Source of the DNA: Aphrophora alni
Lineage: Eukaryota > Arthropoda > Insecta > Hemiptera > Aphrophoridae
Length of the DNA: 64,000 bases
Assembly (NCBI GenBank): GCA_963513935.1
Contig: OY740769.1
Coordinates: 40,141,120-40,205,119, forward strand
Direction of reading: 5' to 3'
Shown: positions 23,108 to 36,340 of the stretch, piece by piece
How the letters are laid out: each line of letters starts with the position of its first letter
How positions within the stretch are numbered: the stretch's first letter is position 1
Translations under genes and position numbers: made by a program
Notes under the pieces: model-generated
The model's database searches: none
What the model saw: only the letters and a program-made list of their open reading frames with translations
Told to the model about the DNA's origin: nothing

Positions 23108-24953
23108 TTAAGAGCACTTATGTTTAGAAAAACACTGAGAGTGGCATCCTTCTTTGCATCTGGAACAAATTGTTCTTGATCTTTTTCTTTTCCTTTCTTT
23201 TTGTGAGTGTCCTCCTTTCTCTGAGCAAATCCAGCAAGTTTTTTCTTTTTTTTCTGGTAGTTTTTCTAGTTTTCGAATATGATTACTTTTGCATGTATTT
23301 CGTTGTTGTTCTGTTATCCAAGAATCCCCAACTGTTTGTACTATTGAGACCATAAATTGATATCTGTCTAAAGGCTTGATATTTTTTTGAATACACATAG
23401 ATTGATACAAAATGTAGGAATTCAGCAGCATCCTATGAAAAAGGTTGAAAGTAACTTTTTTCAGTATTTTACTGTCCTTCGCTCATCAAGGTAAGAATAA
23501 AGCATCATATCAATGCATCTACTCCACCCATGTAGTTGTAATCAGAAATTACAGATGGCTTTTCTTTACTTATTATCATACCTCGTCTTTTTTTTATAAC
23601 TTGTACATTTTTAACTTTAGTTTTCGATGAAAGTAGCATAACAGGGTTTTTCTGAGTTTTTTTCTCTCGGTAGGCCATAAGCACCAAGTTCCCTTTTTTT
23701 ATACATTTTTTCACCTTCATTGAACTTCTTTTTAATGTCATCTGGAAGTCCTTTCTTATTTCTTCGAATAGTTCTTGTTACAAATGTTTCTTGCGAGTAA
23801 AGCCATTCCGTTAAAGGAATGCTAGTGAAAAAGTTATCATGATACCCTTTTTTAAAAATAATTACAAGCCAATAGAAGTTTTTAACAACAGTGTAGGCTA
23901 GAGCAAATTGTTTTAAACTATCCCGGTCTTCTGTTGATTTAGCTCCTTTATAGCAAAATAGTTGCAAACAATATTTTGATACGGCATCACACAAAACCCA
24001 AAACTTAATTCCCCAACGATGATGGTGTTTATTAGGTAAATATTGCATTAGGCTTGTTTGACTCTTTGTCCCTACCAAGCTTTCATCAATGGATATTTGT
24101 TGGTTGGCTTTATAGTAATATTTAAATAATTGATTACAATGATTAACTACAGGCTGGAATTTTTGACAAGGATCATACCCAGGTTCATTACTATTAGGCA
24201 ATTTGCTGTTGTCGACTATGTGAAAGAAGGAAAAAATATTTTCAAATCTTGTACGTGAAAACATTTTTCTAAACCATGGGATGGATTGAGAATCATTTAC
24301 AGTCCAGTAAGATTTTATAGTTGGTTTATTGTTTAGTCCCATGTTAAAAATCACTACAATAAAAGCCATCATTTCAGAAGTTGTTACTGGTATCCATGAT
24401 CGCAAGCGGCTATGAGGTGACATAGTAATTTTAGAAATAATTTCAGTTGCATATCTGTTAGTTTCTGTGACCAAAAGATTGATTAAAGCTTCTGTGAAAA
24501 ATATTTTTTTAAATCCAATGGTGTTATGACTGAAGAAGGGATGTGTATCGGACCTGGTGTTTCATGAAAATCAAATTTATGCACAAAATTGGGCGGACAT
24601 GCCTCATTTACATTTTCCCAATCACTGTCATCTGCATCTTCATTATTACTGTTTTCACTATCACTTAGAACCTGCCTTCTAGCAATAGGCCTAGTCATGG
24701 ATTTTTTTTGTGTATTAGGCCTAACCTGAAAACTAACTTCACTTTCATCTGAACTGTCACTACTCACATTTTCTGGAAATAGTAATGCTGATGTTGATTG
24801 ATCGTCAGGATAGTATGTTTTGTCCAAGTCAGAATCGTCACTGTTGAAAAAATCCGGTAATTTATTTATATCATCGTCAGAGTCTGTCAATGCAAGTTCA
24901 CGGTCTATTTCACTTGTCCTAGCCAATTCGTCACTCATTGTCACAATTGTCAC
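23108..24953 (-). pseudogene. piggyBac transposase, frameshifted
   Basis: From ATG 24953 an acidic N-terminus of about 155 residues runs to an A7 run (about 24507-24513), where the frame shifts. Frame 24474-23617 carries the core: NMGLNNKPTIKSYW, ISIDESLVGTKSQTSLMQYL (first catalytic Asp) and WGIKFWVLCDA. A second A7 run (about 23693-23699) shifts it again; 23741-23505 continues with KKGNLVLMAYREKK and DYNYMGGVDA. A third shift follows, plus a TGA where a Trp is usual. The tail 23431-23108 ends in the Cys-rich zinc domain, CWICSEKGG and CSRCKEGCHSQCFSKHKC. All domains remain, so inactivation is recent or partly a base-calling problem at homopolymers. Confidence 0.9.
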
Positions 24954-25286
24954 TCATAGACAATAAACAATAAAACGACACTAATTAACTAATTAACAGA
25001 TAAAATTAACTTAAAATAGCACAACACGAAAATACAAGATGAATCACAACTTCAAAAGCTAACACGACTGTCTCAACTAAGAATGTAAACAAACAGCATA
25101 TCTGTTTGACTACGTTACAATGCAGCCTTGATTTCGTCATTTTATATAAAGTTATCTTGTAATAATATTAGAATAGACTAGCTGCTTTTGGGTGTTTATA
25201 AAAACATTATTTGAAATATATATATTTATACCAATTAATTTCTTGATTATTATTATTGTAAACACGTTAAAATAATAAAAACAAAA

Positions 25287-25394
25287 GCGGACGATAGATC
25301 GTCCGCTCGGTCTTTTTCGCATATTTACGTGCGGTCGATGGATCGTCCGCTCGGTCTTTTTCGCATCGTATGTGCGGACGATAGATCGTCCGCA
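25287..25394. repeat. subterminal palindromes of piggyBac end
   Basis: Three copies of a palindrome around GATCGTCCGC (GCGGACGAT, ATCGTCCGC), two followed by TCGGTCTTTTTCGCAT. They lie just inside the right terminal repeat and could be transposase binding sites; that role is inferred. Confidence 0.75.
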
Positions 25395-25504
25395 CGGTCC
25401 CTAAAGGGTTAAAAGATTCAAAAAAATAGTATTATTATCCAAAAAAACTTGTAAGAATTATCCAAATACAATAAGAATTTTAAATAGTCCGGAGCGCTAT
25501 TCAA

Positions 25505-25561
25505 GTTGACCAGTGCCGTCCGAGTTGGTCAGCGCCATCCGAGTTGATCAGCACCGTCCGA
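25505..25561 (+). repeat. three 19-bp tandem units
   Basis: GTTGACCAGTGCCGTCCGA is repeated three times without gaps, with two to four substitutions between units. Confidence 0.9.
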
Positions 25562-25639
25562 AAACACAAAAGACTCAAAACCAACCCATTTCATTCCATC
25601 CCCTAGATTTTTATTTGAATCATCATTACCCATTTCTAG

Positions 25640-26960
25640 TTCATTGACCTTGGAAGTTGGCATTGCCCCAATTCATACTACATATCATATAGATACTGGA
25701 TCCACTCACTTACTCATATCCCATCAATTAATTATTAACCACCATCAGTGAAAACTAAATATTAATTAAATCAAAAGAAAACATTTGTATGTCAGCCTTC
25801 ATGGTCAACAACTAAAGACTTCATTTTAGTCAAAGAGTTACACTACATTTAAAGTTGAGTAGCCCTTCTTGGGATGTTCCTCTCTAAACTCCCATATCCC
25901 ATGATTCTAGGTTGCAATTTATTACCCAAAAATGAAAGGTACTACAGACATCAAAAGTCAAATGGTTCTATTCCCCTACAGTACACTTCAAATTTATTTC
26001 AACTCAACAGAACTATGTTTAGTTCAACATCCAACCCTTTTCAACCGGATAATAACCTAATAAGCATCCAAAAGGACAGAGTCATTGCTCTAATATTCAA
26101 ATTTTCCAACACTGTTACCACTAAACTAGGTAAAATTAACCTGCTCACTTATCACATTAGCATCAAAGATATCCACCACTAAGGTCCAATCACGGCTATA
26201 TCAATATGCTCCTCCAAAGCTAAAGTCCTTACGGGAACATATTGATGAACTTTTAAGTAAAGGGGTAATTTCACCATCCAATTTGCCTTGTGCATGTCCC
26301 GCCTTCTTAGTACCCAAAAAAATGGTAAGACATGCATGGTAGTTAATTATAAACCCATTAACGAAGTCACAGATCTCGAGGTTACCCCAATTGGCATTCA
26401 AGTATCTAGGCAAAACCAAATGGTTTTCACAACTGGATTTGAACCAAGTGTATCTATAATTCCTCTGAACGAAGAATTCAAAAGATACAGTTCCTTTGTT
26501 TGTCCTTTTGGACAATATCAGTTTAATTTCCTCCCCTTTGGACTAGCAAGTGGCAGTCTTGTTCTTATCCGACTTATTGAAAAAATATTTGGGGATATTA
26601 AATATAAACACTTATTTTTATTTTTAGACTATTTCTGCATTTTTCAGATGGATCTTTCAAAAATGTTGGTGCGATTATGTGATGCTGCCTTACCATTAAT
26701 TCAGGAAAGTTAACGTTTGCATCAAATTCCATACAATTTCTAGGCCATGAATTTTGGAACCAGTCAGTTGCACTACACCCCGACAGCGTTCAACCTATTG
26801 GTGATTACCCTACCCCCAAAAACCTTAAACAAAATGCCAAATTTCATGTCCACCAAAAGAAAGCCACAAGATTTTTTTATAATTTCCTCTCAATGCATAG
26901 GTACTAGTACTTTAGAGGCCAATACAAAACCTTTTATAACCAATTAATTAGTCTTGTAAG
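25640..26960 (+). pseudogene. Ty3/gypsy retrotransposon fragment (protease-RT)
   Basis: Aspartic protease motif IDTGSTHSLIS with DTGS at 25692-25703. Reverse transcriptase starts near 26190 in broken frames: LREHIDELLSKGVISPSN, VPKKNGKT, MVVNYKPINEV, then a frameshift, then PLNEEFKRYSSFVCPFGQYQ, FNFLPFGLASG and LFLFLDYFCIF in place of the usual YxDD box. The RT thumb follows near 26740 (FLGHEF) and 26805 (PTPKNLKQ). No gag, integrase or LTR pair was recognised. Old, frameshifted intron insertion. Confidence 0.8.
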
Positions 26961-27786
26961 TATTTCTATCATTGGAACAACAACAGAATTTTGATTGTCG
27001 TTAAACAGTTACTTTTTTTGACGTAATGATAAATGTTATTAAGGCAAAATAGTGTAATTAGCCCCAAAAAAAATACTTGGTTATTACCATCTTCCTACAC
27101 CCTTTCATCCTACTTTAAAACGTAAGGTATAATTTCCTTCAGTTCTCACTAAAATTATTCTTTTTACAATTCACCTATTATAACAAAAAATTGTGACTTT
27201 TTTAGTCTTACATAATAGTTTAAATTTTCCATTAATTTTATTATCATCAGAAAGTCTTATCCTTTCATCCTTTATCACTTAGAATACAATTTGTTTCCTC
27301 TCTCTTTCTTATTCTTTCCACTATTAATTTTTTTAGTTTATTATATACTGATTAACATGTAAAGTGTGACTATACAATCTCAACAATTACCATTTTACCT
27401 TCAAATAAGTTTGCCAATCCCTCCAACCAAGGATCTGTTCTTTATCACAGAATTAATGTTAGTTACTGGAGTGGCTATCTCAGCTATAACTCAGTCGGAC
27501 AGAACCTGATAGATACCAATTTGTTTGGTTCTCTATAACCTTTTTACAGTGTAGCACCAACAGTTTTAAAATGTCTAGTAAATTAACAAGATATCTTGAA
27601 GAATAACTCGGAGGAGTTACTCCGTATCAATTTTCATCGATTGTACTGGTTCCTGTTTTCTATTCGTTCTAGCAAATTGGCTAGGCTTCTCTACACTGTT
27701 TGATAATCTCCATAACTGTAGCAACCCATATGATATTTTCATGTTAAGATGACATCCTCACTTCATTACCAAACTTCAGCTTTCAT

Positions 27787-27788
<2 letters not shown>

Positions 27789-27840
<52 letters not shown>
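27789..27840. repeat. (TA)n microsatellite
   Basis: Twenty-six uninterrupted TA units. Confidence 0.95.
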
Positions 27841-27841
<1 letters not shown>

Positions 27842-29293
27842 CCTCCTTTCCACATTTAACTGACAATTCATATTTTTCCCCTCTCTATCTTTTTAACAAA
27901 GTTTCCCTTCGCCAATATTGTTCTTTGAGTTTGTGTTTAATGATGTAATAAAAAAATTGTATGGGTTACCTTCTTTCTATGATTTACTCCTTCTTTTTAA
28001 CATAGTCACACTCCGCGACCTATTTTTTTAAGCACACATATTTTCTAATTCAGCATTGCCTACCTGCCATTATAGCATTTAATGATTTCGTTTTCCAAAT
28101 GTTTTTTTCACCCCCTTCCAGCAAAAAATAGGGCCTTATAATTAATTAAATTTAAGAGCTGTTTAGATTTACGCCAAATTGAGAACCACGTATTTCCTTA
28201 TTAAAAAAAGTTTTTTTCTTTTCTCCACCACCAGAGAAGGATTCACCCTTCCCTTTTATCCCTTTTTTACCCTTATTCCTTGCCCTTTATAGCATTGGTT
28301 GTTTGCTATTTTCCTTGTAGGGTTTCTTGTATTCTTTCTATAATGTTCATAAAATTGGTTCACTGTTACAATTCCTTTAATTAACCATATGTTTCTACTT
28401 AAGGTTGTTAGGTCTTTATCAGTGCATTTGTAGGTTCTCTTTATCTTACTGAAAGTATTAGGAACAAGTTTTTAACTAACCTACTTCTATTCTTATTCCT
28501 CTTACTCCTTGTCCCATGGATCAAATAAAACAGTGGGGAAAAGGTTTTCTCGCCAGCGGGGGTGACTGTGATGGTTTGCCGTTCATCACGGGCTGAGTTT
28601 TCCTCAATTTGGTTTTTTGCATTCAGTATACTTGAAGTTACGATTAATTGCCTATCTTACCAATTACCAAAGCTTTATTATTTCCTATATGTTATTGTAA
28701 GACTCCCCCACCCCTGGCCTTAGTTTGCAAAATATAGGTTTATCAACGAATAATGAAAAACAGAAAAATTTCAAGGACTAAATCATCTTAGTTGGATTCA
28801 ACACACAAACTGAAAGGAAACATTACTACTAAGGTAGTACACTCTAAACATGTAGACTGATTTTTATATCCAATTTGATATATGAATAAATTTTGCAACA
28901 TTATTATCATTTTAACTCAAACTTTGCGGATAGCAAATAGACTGTGTGGAACATGCAACAAAATATTGATGAATTATTGCAATATAAAGAGAAATATTTA
29001 AAACTTATAATAAGTAAAAGAAATTAGTAAACAGAAAAAATAAGATTTGTCAAAATAAGAAAGAAATTAAAATTGCCCCAGACTCACTGTTCCTGATACC
29101 ATGTGTTTCCCGAACATCCGGCATCCTTGTATTTCTAACTTTTTTCTTTCTTTCTTTTTTTTTTGTTGTGGAATTTTGTCTTTTTCTTTAGAAATTGATT
29201 ACAAATTGCCAACAAGCTTTGATGAATATATTTAAGTGGTGTAAATTTATGTTATTATTTATGGTACTAAAAAATATGTATTATTGTTTGTAG

Positions 29294-29482
29294 TCTATGC
29301 TGCCTAGAGAATCAAGTTCTAAAGAATTAGACAGTGGTCTACTAGCTGTAATAAGTTTCCCTGCTTTTGCTGTTGATGACCCTTCTCTCATACACTTGAC
29401 TAGGAATGCGATTGTTTCTAAACTACAAGGTAAATTTGGCTGCAAAAGGTTCCTCCGTGATGGCTACAAGACTCCAAAAGAG
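29294..29482 (+). CDS. PHKA: PHKA coding exon 6
   Basis: Residues 244-306, phase 0 to 0. [32 protein letters not shown], then [20 protein letters not shown]. Acceptor ttgtag, donor gtattt. Confidence 0.97.
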
Positions 29483-29699
29483 GTATTTATTTAATTTTCA
29501 ATCAACCAAATAATTAGTTTTTAATAAACACATATGTAATAGTGGTGCACTAGAACAGGTAATATCAGTGAACTGTTCTAGGTGTTCACTATAAAAAACC
29601 TTTCTAGATTAACCTAAAATGAAAGAAAAAACTGTTCAAAAGTAAAAATTTTTTCCCCCACTCTTTATGGTATATTTTAGCGTAATTGCCATACTCCTA

Positions 29700-29748
29700 T
29701 AATGTCTGTGTCATAGCACTGAAATATCCGTGCTTACTCGCCAAAGGG
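29700..29748. repeat. orphan piggyBac-type terminal repeat
   Basis: Read on the minus strand: TTAA (29749-29752), then CCCTTTGGCGAGTAAGCACG and TTCAGTG, matching the layout of the left end of the 508-bp MITE. I could not find a partner end. Confidence 0.45.
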
Positions 29749-31546
29749 TTAATAATGTAATATTCCAGATTTTCACTCATAAACTGGGATCTATAGACAT
29801 ATTCAACCAGAGCTTAATGAAAGGTCTGTTTCGGAAAGTAAGTGGCCACTACTTCAATTTTAACGCTATTGATTGATTTGTTGACTTCTATAGCTTTTCA
29901 ACCAAACTATAATAGAATTACAGTTGGTGTAATAGAATTAGTAAGTCCAAACCAGAGTAAAGTTAGGATGCTCTAAAAATCTCAGATAATTTAATAAAAA
30001 AGTTGTGTATAGGAACTTCATCCAAGGGCTGTACAGATTTTAACAGTTGTGATAAGTGTGTTAGCATTGTCTTGTTGTTTGTCTGTCTAAGTAATAGGGT
30101 ACTGGTTTTAAAATTGTCCAGACTTTTAAACCAGTCACTCATGATTGATTGAGCGCTGACAACAGGTATCGGTATGGTTTCTGGGGTGGTGGTTGGGTTA
30201 GCAACTTGGTTAGGAGGGACTTACTATCATCGGCCAGAGTGTCTAATTCGACTCAGATAATTCTGTGGTTTAATTCAAGGGTAGATGCAGGCAATAATTT
30301 TCAATAAGACAACAAGTCCTTGACTTGTACTGCCTTTAACTTATATTTCCAATTTCTGTTAGGGGTGTTGGAATTGAGTAGAATGAGGAAGGGTTAGGGG
30401 ATATCGCCTGACCAGTTGGTTTCCATAATAGTATTGGGGCACAGTACAAGAAAAATGAACAGTTGACATGATTGGTGGTCTCAAATAGTTTCCAAGTGAT
30501 TGAAGTTAAGTGCAAATTGTATTACAGTATTATTATATATTTAATTTTTTTCTTTTTTTTATAAAGGTAAAGGTTACCATGGGATTGAATATCGAATTTA
30601 TTGTGTAAATTGAAATTTTTAAGAATGTGGTGGATTCGGTTTGTTGGTGGTTCGATTATCCAAAACAAGTTGATTGAATACTGTTAAACCTATGTTAGGA
30701 TTCAGTTTTGGATATATAATTAAGTCATATTTGTCAAAAACATTGTTATAGTGTTGTTAGAACCTGCTGCTATTGTTGCGTTAGCTTAAGAAATTGGTAG
30801 AGAAGGAAAAAATTGACCAAAATTTCTTGTGCGGTTGATGAATAAAGTTATTTTGTATAAATTTATTGTTTATTGTTTTTATGAAATATACATATTTTCA
30901 AGAAATATAATCAACTTAATGCACTATTAAAAAATAATATATCCAAATTAGCCAAACTAGATGTAGTCTATCATTTAGGAAAAAAGTTGTAGGTGATTAA
31001 TTTTCAGATAATTTATCAAAAATTACAACATCTCGATGTTGGAGAGTATTCTAAAATAAGTTAAATCCCTGTAATTTATCGGTTAAGGTAGGTTGATTAA
31101 TGATTAATGCAAATATCTGCAATGTGAGAAACATTCTAAATAGTACCTAGGAATTGATGGAAAAACTGGCAGTTTTAGAGCGCTATTACTTTAGCAACAA
31201 ATAATAAACTAAACTAGACCAAACTATCAAGTATCTGTACAGTCTATGAAGGTTCAAGGTTAAGTTTATTAAGCACAATGCATTATACTTAATACGAAAG
31301 TAAACAACTAGTTTTTGTATTACTAGCTATTTCTGAAATATATTGGCTGACATTGATTAGAAAGTAGATTAATAAATGCTTAAGCAATTAACAGAAAGAA
31401 GGAAATGTATATGAATTTGAAAAGTAATAATAAAACAATTTGTTATTAAAAAATATATATTAAATTTAACTTCAGAGGATCTGTAGTGTGAAATTTTATA
31501 TTTAAAAAAAAGCTATGACTATACCAGAGAATGAGTATTGGTTTAA

Positions 31547-33267
31547 CCCTCAATCTGGCGCATGTTATTTTGTCTTAAAAATTCTTCGTTCGTTTAAAAA
31601 TTAATAAAATATATTATTTGTATACAAAACCTAACTTATAAGATATCATTTTTCTCAGAAAGATGCATAGAATTCATCTATGTAATAAAAAAAAATTTTT
31701 TGAAACGGTTTTGGAGTAAGTATGTTAGATGTCAAAAATGATATTAACTTTTTTTCAGAAAAATCTGTATCACCCAAAATCAATAGCTTACTACCTATTT
31801 CTAAGATATACACAATTTTTGTGTATTATTTGTGAATATATTTAGGAAAAAAAATATATAAATTTGTTACATTTTAAAAATGTAAAAAAATATTTTATGT
31901 AAAAACTGAATTTTCTCTTTATTTTTTCCAAAAAACATTAAAAATAGTAAAATATATTTTATACAGAACTTCTATATATCATTATGTCCAGAAAGGTGCA
32001 TAGAATGTAGGTGTGTAGTGAAAAAAATGTTAGATGTATCACATTTGGAGTTTTTTGGTCAAATACCAAAAAATCGAGCAGAAATTTCACAAAAATGGTA
32101 ATCAAAAACATACTAATAGATTTATCAGAATTTTTTCAACCATTACTTGATATTTGTCATATATTTGTGAATATATTTAGGGGGAAAAAATAATAATTTG
32201 TTAGATTTTCAATATAAGAATGACAATTTTCCAAAATTTGCTAATCTGACGCTTGAGGTTAGGTTTGAACTCTTGACATTTAGGCGTAATTAGTAACTTT
32301 CTAAAGCTAGGCCTATGAAAAAATCATTAGATTTTACTAAGACAATATATACTTTACAAAGAATAACACACATATTCACTTGTATAATCATATAAAACAC
32401 TAAATATAAGAAAATGTGCATATAGGCTAGACTTACAATATTGGCCTAGGTTATCCCAAATAAGAACGTTCAAAAACTAAACTATCACTCAAAAACATAA
32501 ACTTTAGATATAAAAACACATATATTGTAACTTGTATACACAATTTATATACAATTTGTATACACAAACCTTCAAAATAACAAATATCTAACCCCAAAAT
32601 AATATGCGCTACGTCATTTGTTACAGTTTTTACGTTGCACAATTGCGTATGTTCCGAGATCAAAACAAAACCTTCTAAGTAAGTATTGCCTATATCGAGT
32701 GGTACCAACTTATAGAATGGAATTTCCCCTACAACAATAGTGTAAAGAAAAATAATTTTAAAAACAAAGAGAAATGAATTTCGTCTTTTCGTAAAATGCA
32801 TCGAGTGCCAAATGAATTTCGTGTTGTCAGGTTTGTTCTATGTTGAAGTAGGAATATCTCTGGATCTATGAGACGCAGAAGAATTTGTAATCTACGGTTA
32901 GAAAGAGAAACATGTGATCTATGGAACAGTGTTTTAGTTGACTTAAATGACAGATAAATAGAGTTGATTTGATATCGGGAAAATGGCGTTAAAGTTGAAA
33001 TTTACGATTTTACGCTACAAAAATACGTGAACTTCACCAATTTTTGGAATATTATTTATAACGTTTTGTGGTATTTTTTTGCATGATTATGCATCTACGG
33101 AACATTAGCTTTCCAACGGTATTTTATTTATTGCGATGGGACAATTTTAAGTGGGCGTAACGTTGAATGGCAAAATACGTGTTTTTTAGTTGGTGACGTG
33201 AGCCATGACTAATGAAGCGACCACTTTTAGGCAAAAGGCAAAAAGTGGTCGATCACCAGTTGGAGGG
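31547..33267. mobile_element. piggyBac-type derivative, about 1.7 kb
   Basis: Left end CCCTCAATCTGGC after TTAA (31543-31546); right end (complement) CCCTCCAACTGGT before TTAG (33268-33271), a decayed TTAA. No transposase is recognisable. The left part has two diverged tandem copies (about 31625-31880 and 31975-32210; shared AGAAAG-TGCATAGAAT and TTTGTGAATATATTTAGG). The right part (about 32880-33185) is closely similar to 48090-48400. It probably lost its coding region by internal deletion. Confidence 0.6.
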
Positions 33268-34699
33268 TTAGCCATATGGATAAAAAACTATCGACACTAG
33301 ATTACAGTGTGTAAGAATGTTACTTAAACCCAAAACACAATTTTGTAATTTTATAAATTAATGAATGACGGAATACTAATTCTAATTCCAAAGAGAGAGA
33401 ATAATTTTTGGTTAATAACTTGAGAAATAATGATACATGTATAGAGAAGAAGGGGTTAGAATTAGTCAATTAATTGTAGCATATTTGTAGAGTAAATTTG
33501 GATTAAATATTTTAGGATTAATAAAAACTTGATTTACCTATTCATATGGAAACTTAATTGTAATAAACAGATACAAACTATACTGATAAGCGAAGTGTTA
33601 TGTGACAGCATAAGAGGGGGGAGGGGGGTAGATTCATTTAGAACTGACATTCAGTATATATAAATTGAATTTAGGGGTTAGAATTAATTATCGTAGGAAG
33701 TAAAAAACAGAATTTTTGCGTATCAGAAAAAAACGGAAATTTTGAATCTATATATTTTGCATATAAAATAAACCACGTATAATTTGGAAAAGAAAAATAT
33801 TATAATTGATTTATTTTGTCTAAAAAAAAAAAAATTAAAAAAAAAAAAAAAATGGTAAGAGAATTCGTGATAATGAATTTTAAAATAATAGAAAATATTT
33901 ATTTAACACCTAATTTACTGGAATCAAAGTGCAGCGAAAACTAGAAACATGCGGTTCCTTTACAGGAATTATCCTACTCATGGAAAATCTGCAGGGGGGG
34001 GGGGACATGACTAGCTAATTTGGCCAAAATTATGTTGAATAATAATTATTGTTTTAATTATTTCACGGTGATGTGGATAGAACCAGCTCTGCTACTATTT
34101 TTAGCTATAACTATACTACCGTTTGAAAAAAAGGAATGGGGGGGAGGAGAATCATGCCATGATTGGATAACTAGTCATTGTCCCCCAACTTAACTCCACT
34201 AATCAATGCCACCAATAACCAGCTGTTAATGAGTTCTTAATTTATTAATAATACCAATTTAATACTTACACTAAAGGGATTACGTGGTCGGAACACGAGT
34301 AATATGACCTATCATGCCTTTGTAACTTGATTATAACATTTAAGAATAAAGATACACAAGCATTATTTTATTAATCAACTAGAGTCATTTGACCCAATCC
34401 AAAGGGTCTAGATGGCCATTTGGTTGTGATCCTTCGAAATTTAAGATATGGTCCACTACCGCCTTATCAGTTGTGTGAGGTATTTCCAGCCCCGCACATA
34501 TCACAAAGGCACGCTTAATAAAAATGAAATTGTGGGTGTTGCACTGATGCTCTATTTTTTGTGCATTGTCTTTGAACTTAGAATAAAAACTAAATTTTTA
34601 TGTTACTATACTTTTTAACACTGTGCTCCTGATCGATCATAAATTGAATATTTCATCCATAAGACCATCAGTAATTAAGAAACTGAATTTGGTTTATAA

Positions 34700-35640
34700 C
34701 TCTGCACTTTTTATTGTGTCTGGAGCATTTCGTTGAAGCCCAGTTTCTAGCTTACTTGCTGTGCTGAGACTAGTGAACCATTTCTTTCTCGATAAAGACA
34801 GCAACTACAAATGTCATTAAATGTCTACTCCAAATTGTATTATCCAGATTTCAAATAGTCCTTTGGCTGAAAAATATGAATATTGTCAAAACCGTAATGG
34901 CCTATTTAGAATTAGAACTCTTTGAATCCTCAACTATTTGGGATTGTACTTCCTCCATTGAATAAGTATACTCCATGTTTTATTCCTTCATGGCTTAGCC
35001 AATTACCAAATATTGATTTCTCATTGTCCAGGTTCATAAACTACAATATTCCTGATGTAGTTTAAGGAGTATATAACCAATGAATACTCGCTTAGTGAGA
35101 TTATTTTCACAGATGGTTCTAAACTAGACAATTAAGTCTGTTGTGCAGATAATACTCATCCGGTCAGACATGTATTTATTGGTCACCCACAGTTTTTAAT
35201 GTTTTTACTGCTCGAACTTTTTGCCATTTTTAAAGTCTTAATACACCATACCATCTAGTTTTCATCAATATCTTTTTTGTTGCGATTCCAAAAGTGCTTT
35301 CCAGACTATTCAGGATATGTATTCTAAGAACCCCTATGTTCAGAATATTCTGTGCTCTGTACATAGACTTCAGCTACAAACATTGGAGTATAATTTTGCC
35401 AAGAACGTGGGCATTGCGGAATAAATGTAAACACAAAAGCTGACGAGGTAGTAAAGGAAGCCACATGTCAGATGCCAGTCACACAGCAAGTTTTGGCATC
35501 TGAATTTCTAGCAGCATATAAACATGTATTACATGTCAGTTAAAAGAAGAATGGGAAACAATTATGTCCAATAAACTGATGAAAGATACTGTTTGTCCAT
35601 GGAGTTATTTATTCGTGCCAGTTGTTGAGAGGGAGTGGTA
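34700..35640 (+). pseudogene. LINE remnant with RNase H (I/Jockey-like)
   Basis: Broken plus-strand frames show the end of an ORF2 protein: SGAFR near 34719 in a context usual after the RT domain, an RNase H start TDGSKL at about 35109-35126, and the RNase H end KADEVVKEA at 35436-35462 preceded by HCGIN. Many stops and shifts. Spacing between the motifs fits an RNase H domain. Confidence 0.65.
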
Positions 35641-35912
35641 GTTACTTGTGTTCGTATTAGTCATTCCAACTCATGGATTTATATTAGTATTTTTTGTCAT
35701 CATTTTATTTTAAGGCTGTACAGATTAATGAGATTCTATTATAATGTTTTACTTCTAAATGGATTATTACTTAAGATCAAAAACTTTAATACAAACTAGG
35801 CACCATAATTTCTATTTCTGTCCATTTTACATAATTAATATTATTATGTTATTTCCTTCTTTTGCAGGAAAATGAAATTACATTGTATTTAATATATTGA
35901 ATATATTTTCAG

Positions 35913-36065
35913 GACCCAAACCGTCTGTATTATGATCCTTGGGAGTTGAGAATGTTTGAAAACATAGAATGTGAATGGCCATTGTTCTTTTGTTATCTTG
36001 TACTTGACTACTGCTTTCAAGGAAATAAAGAAGCAGTAGATGAATATGATCATGCTTTGGAACAG
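35913..36065 (+). CDS. PHKA: PHKA coding exon 7
   Basis: Residues 307-357, phase 0 to 0. [40 protein letters not shown], ending DHALEQ. Acceptor tttcag, donor gtaaaa. Confidence 0.97.
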
Positions 36066-36340
36066 GTAAAAAAATAATAAATACTACCACAATAACTACT
36101 TATAATGTACTAATATCTGAAAGTGTAATGTTGTTCAGTTAAGATTTAGTTATTTGTTCATTCACGGTGGGTAATTTATATTATTGTATAGGAGATATGA
36201 TATACATTAAAATATAATAAACACATAACTAGTCCATGAAGTACATTTAATTAAAACATCATGTTTCACATGAACATAAATAACATACTATCAACAGAGA
36301 TTAGAGTTTAATAAAACATAGCCTAAACTCTGTTTTAAAT

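Larger units (their letters stand above)
22639..25408 (-). mobile_element. full-length piggyBac element with both ends
   Basis: 2,770 bp bounded by TTAA at 22635-22638 and 25409-25412. Terminal inverted repeats are CCCTTTAAGGACC on the left and CCCTTTAGGGACC (complement) on the right, one mismatch. The right subterminal region carries palindromes of GCGGACGATAGATCGTCCGC type at about 25287, 25331 and 25371. The transposase is on the minus strand and is broken. This is the best preserved DNA transposon in the window and is probably one of the youngest, although it cannot move on its own as read. Confidence 0.9.
22247..29293 (+). other. PHKA intron 5
   Basis: 7,047 bp. Contains a piggyBac with both ends (22639-25408), a triple 19-bp tandem (25505-25561), a gypsy fragment (25640-26960) and an AT microsatellite (27789-27840). 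From 27000 to 29290 I see pyrimidine-rich sequence and no gene. Confidence 0.85.
29483..35912 (+). other. PHKA intron 6
   Basis: 6,430 bp. Contains an orphan piggyBac-type end (29710-29748), a TIR-bounded element (31547-33267), A-rich and G-rich runs at 33820-34000 and a LINE remnant (34700-35640). The stretch 29753-31546 shows nothing recognisable. Confidence 0.85.

Noticed and set aside
25287..25394. CRISPR-like repeat array
   Set aside because: Only three palindromes, eukaryotic context, and position just inside a piggyBac end.
28530..28620. tRNA- or SINE-like GC-richer patch
   Set aside because: No box A/B spacing or cloverleaf could be made.
32451..32801. 116-codon minus-strand hydrophobic frame
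   Set aside because: Lies inside the coding-free part of a TIR-bounded element and has no recognisable domain; likely chance.
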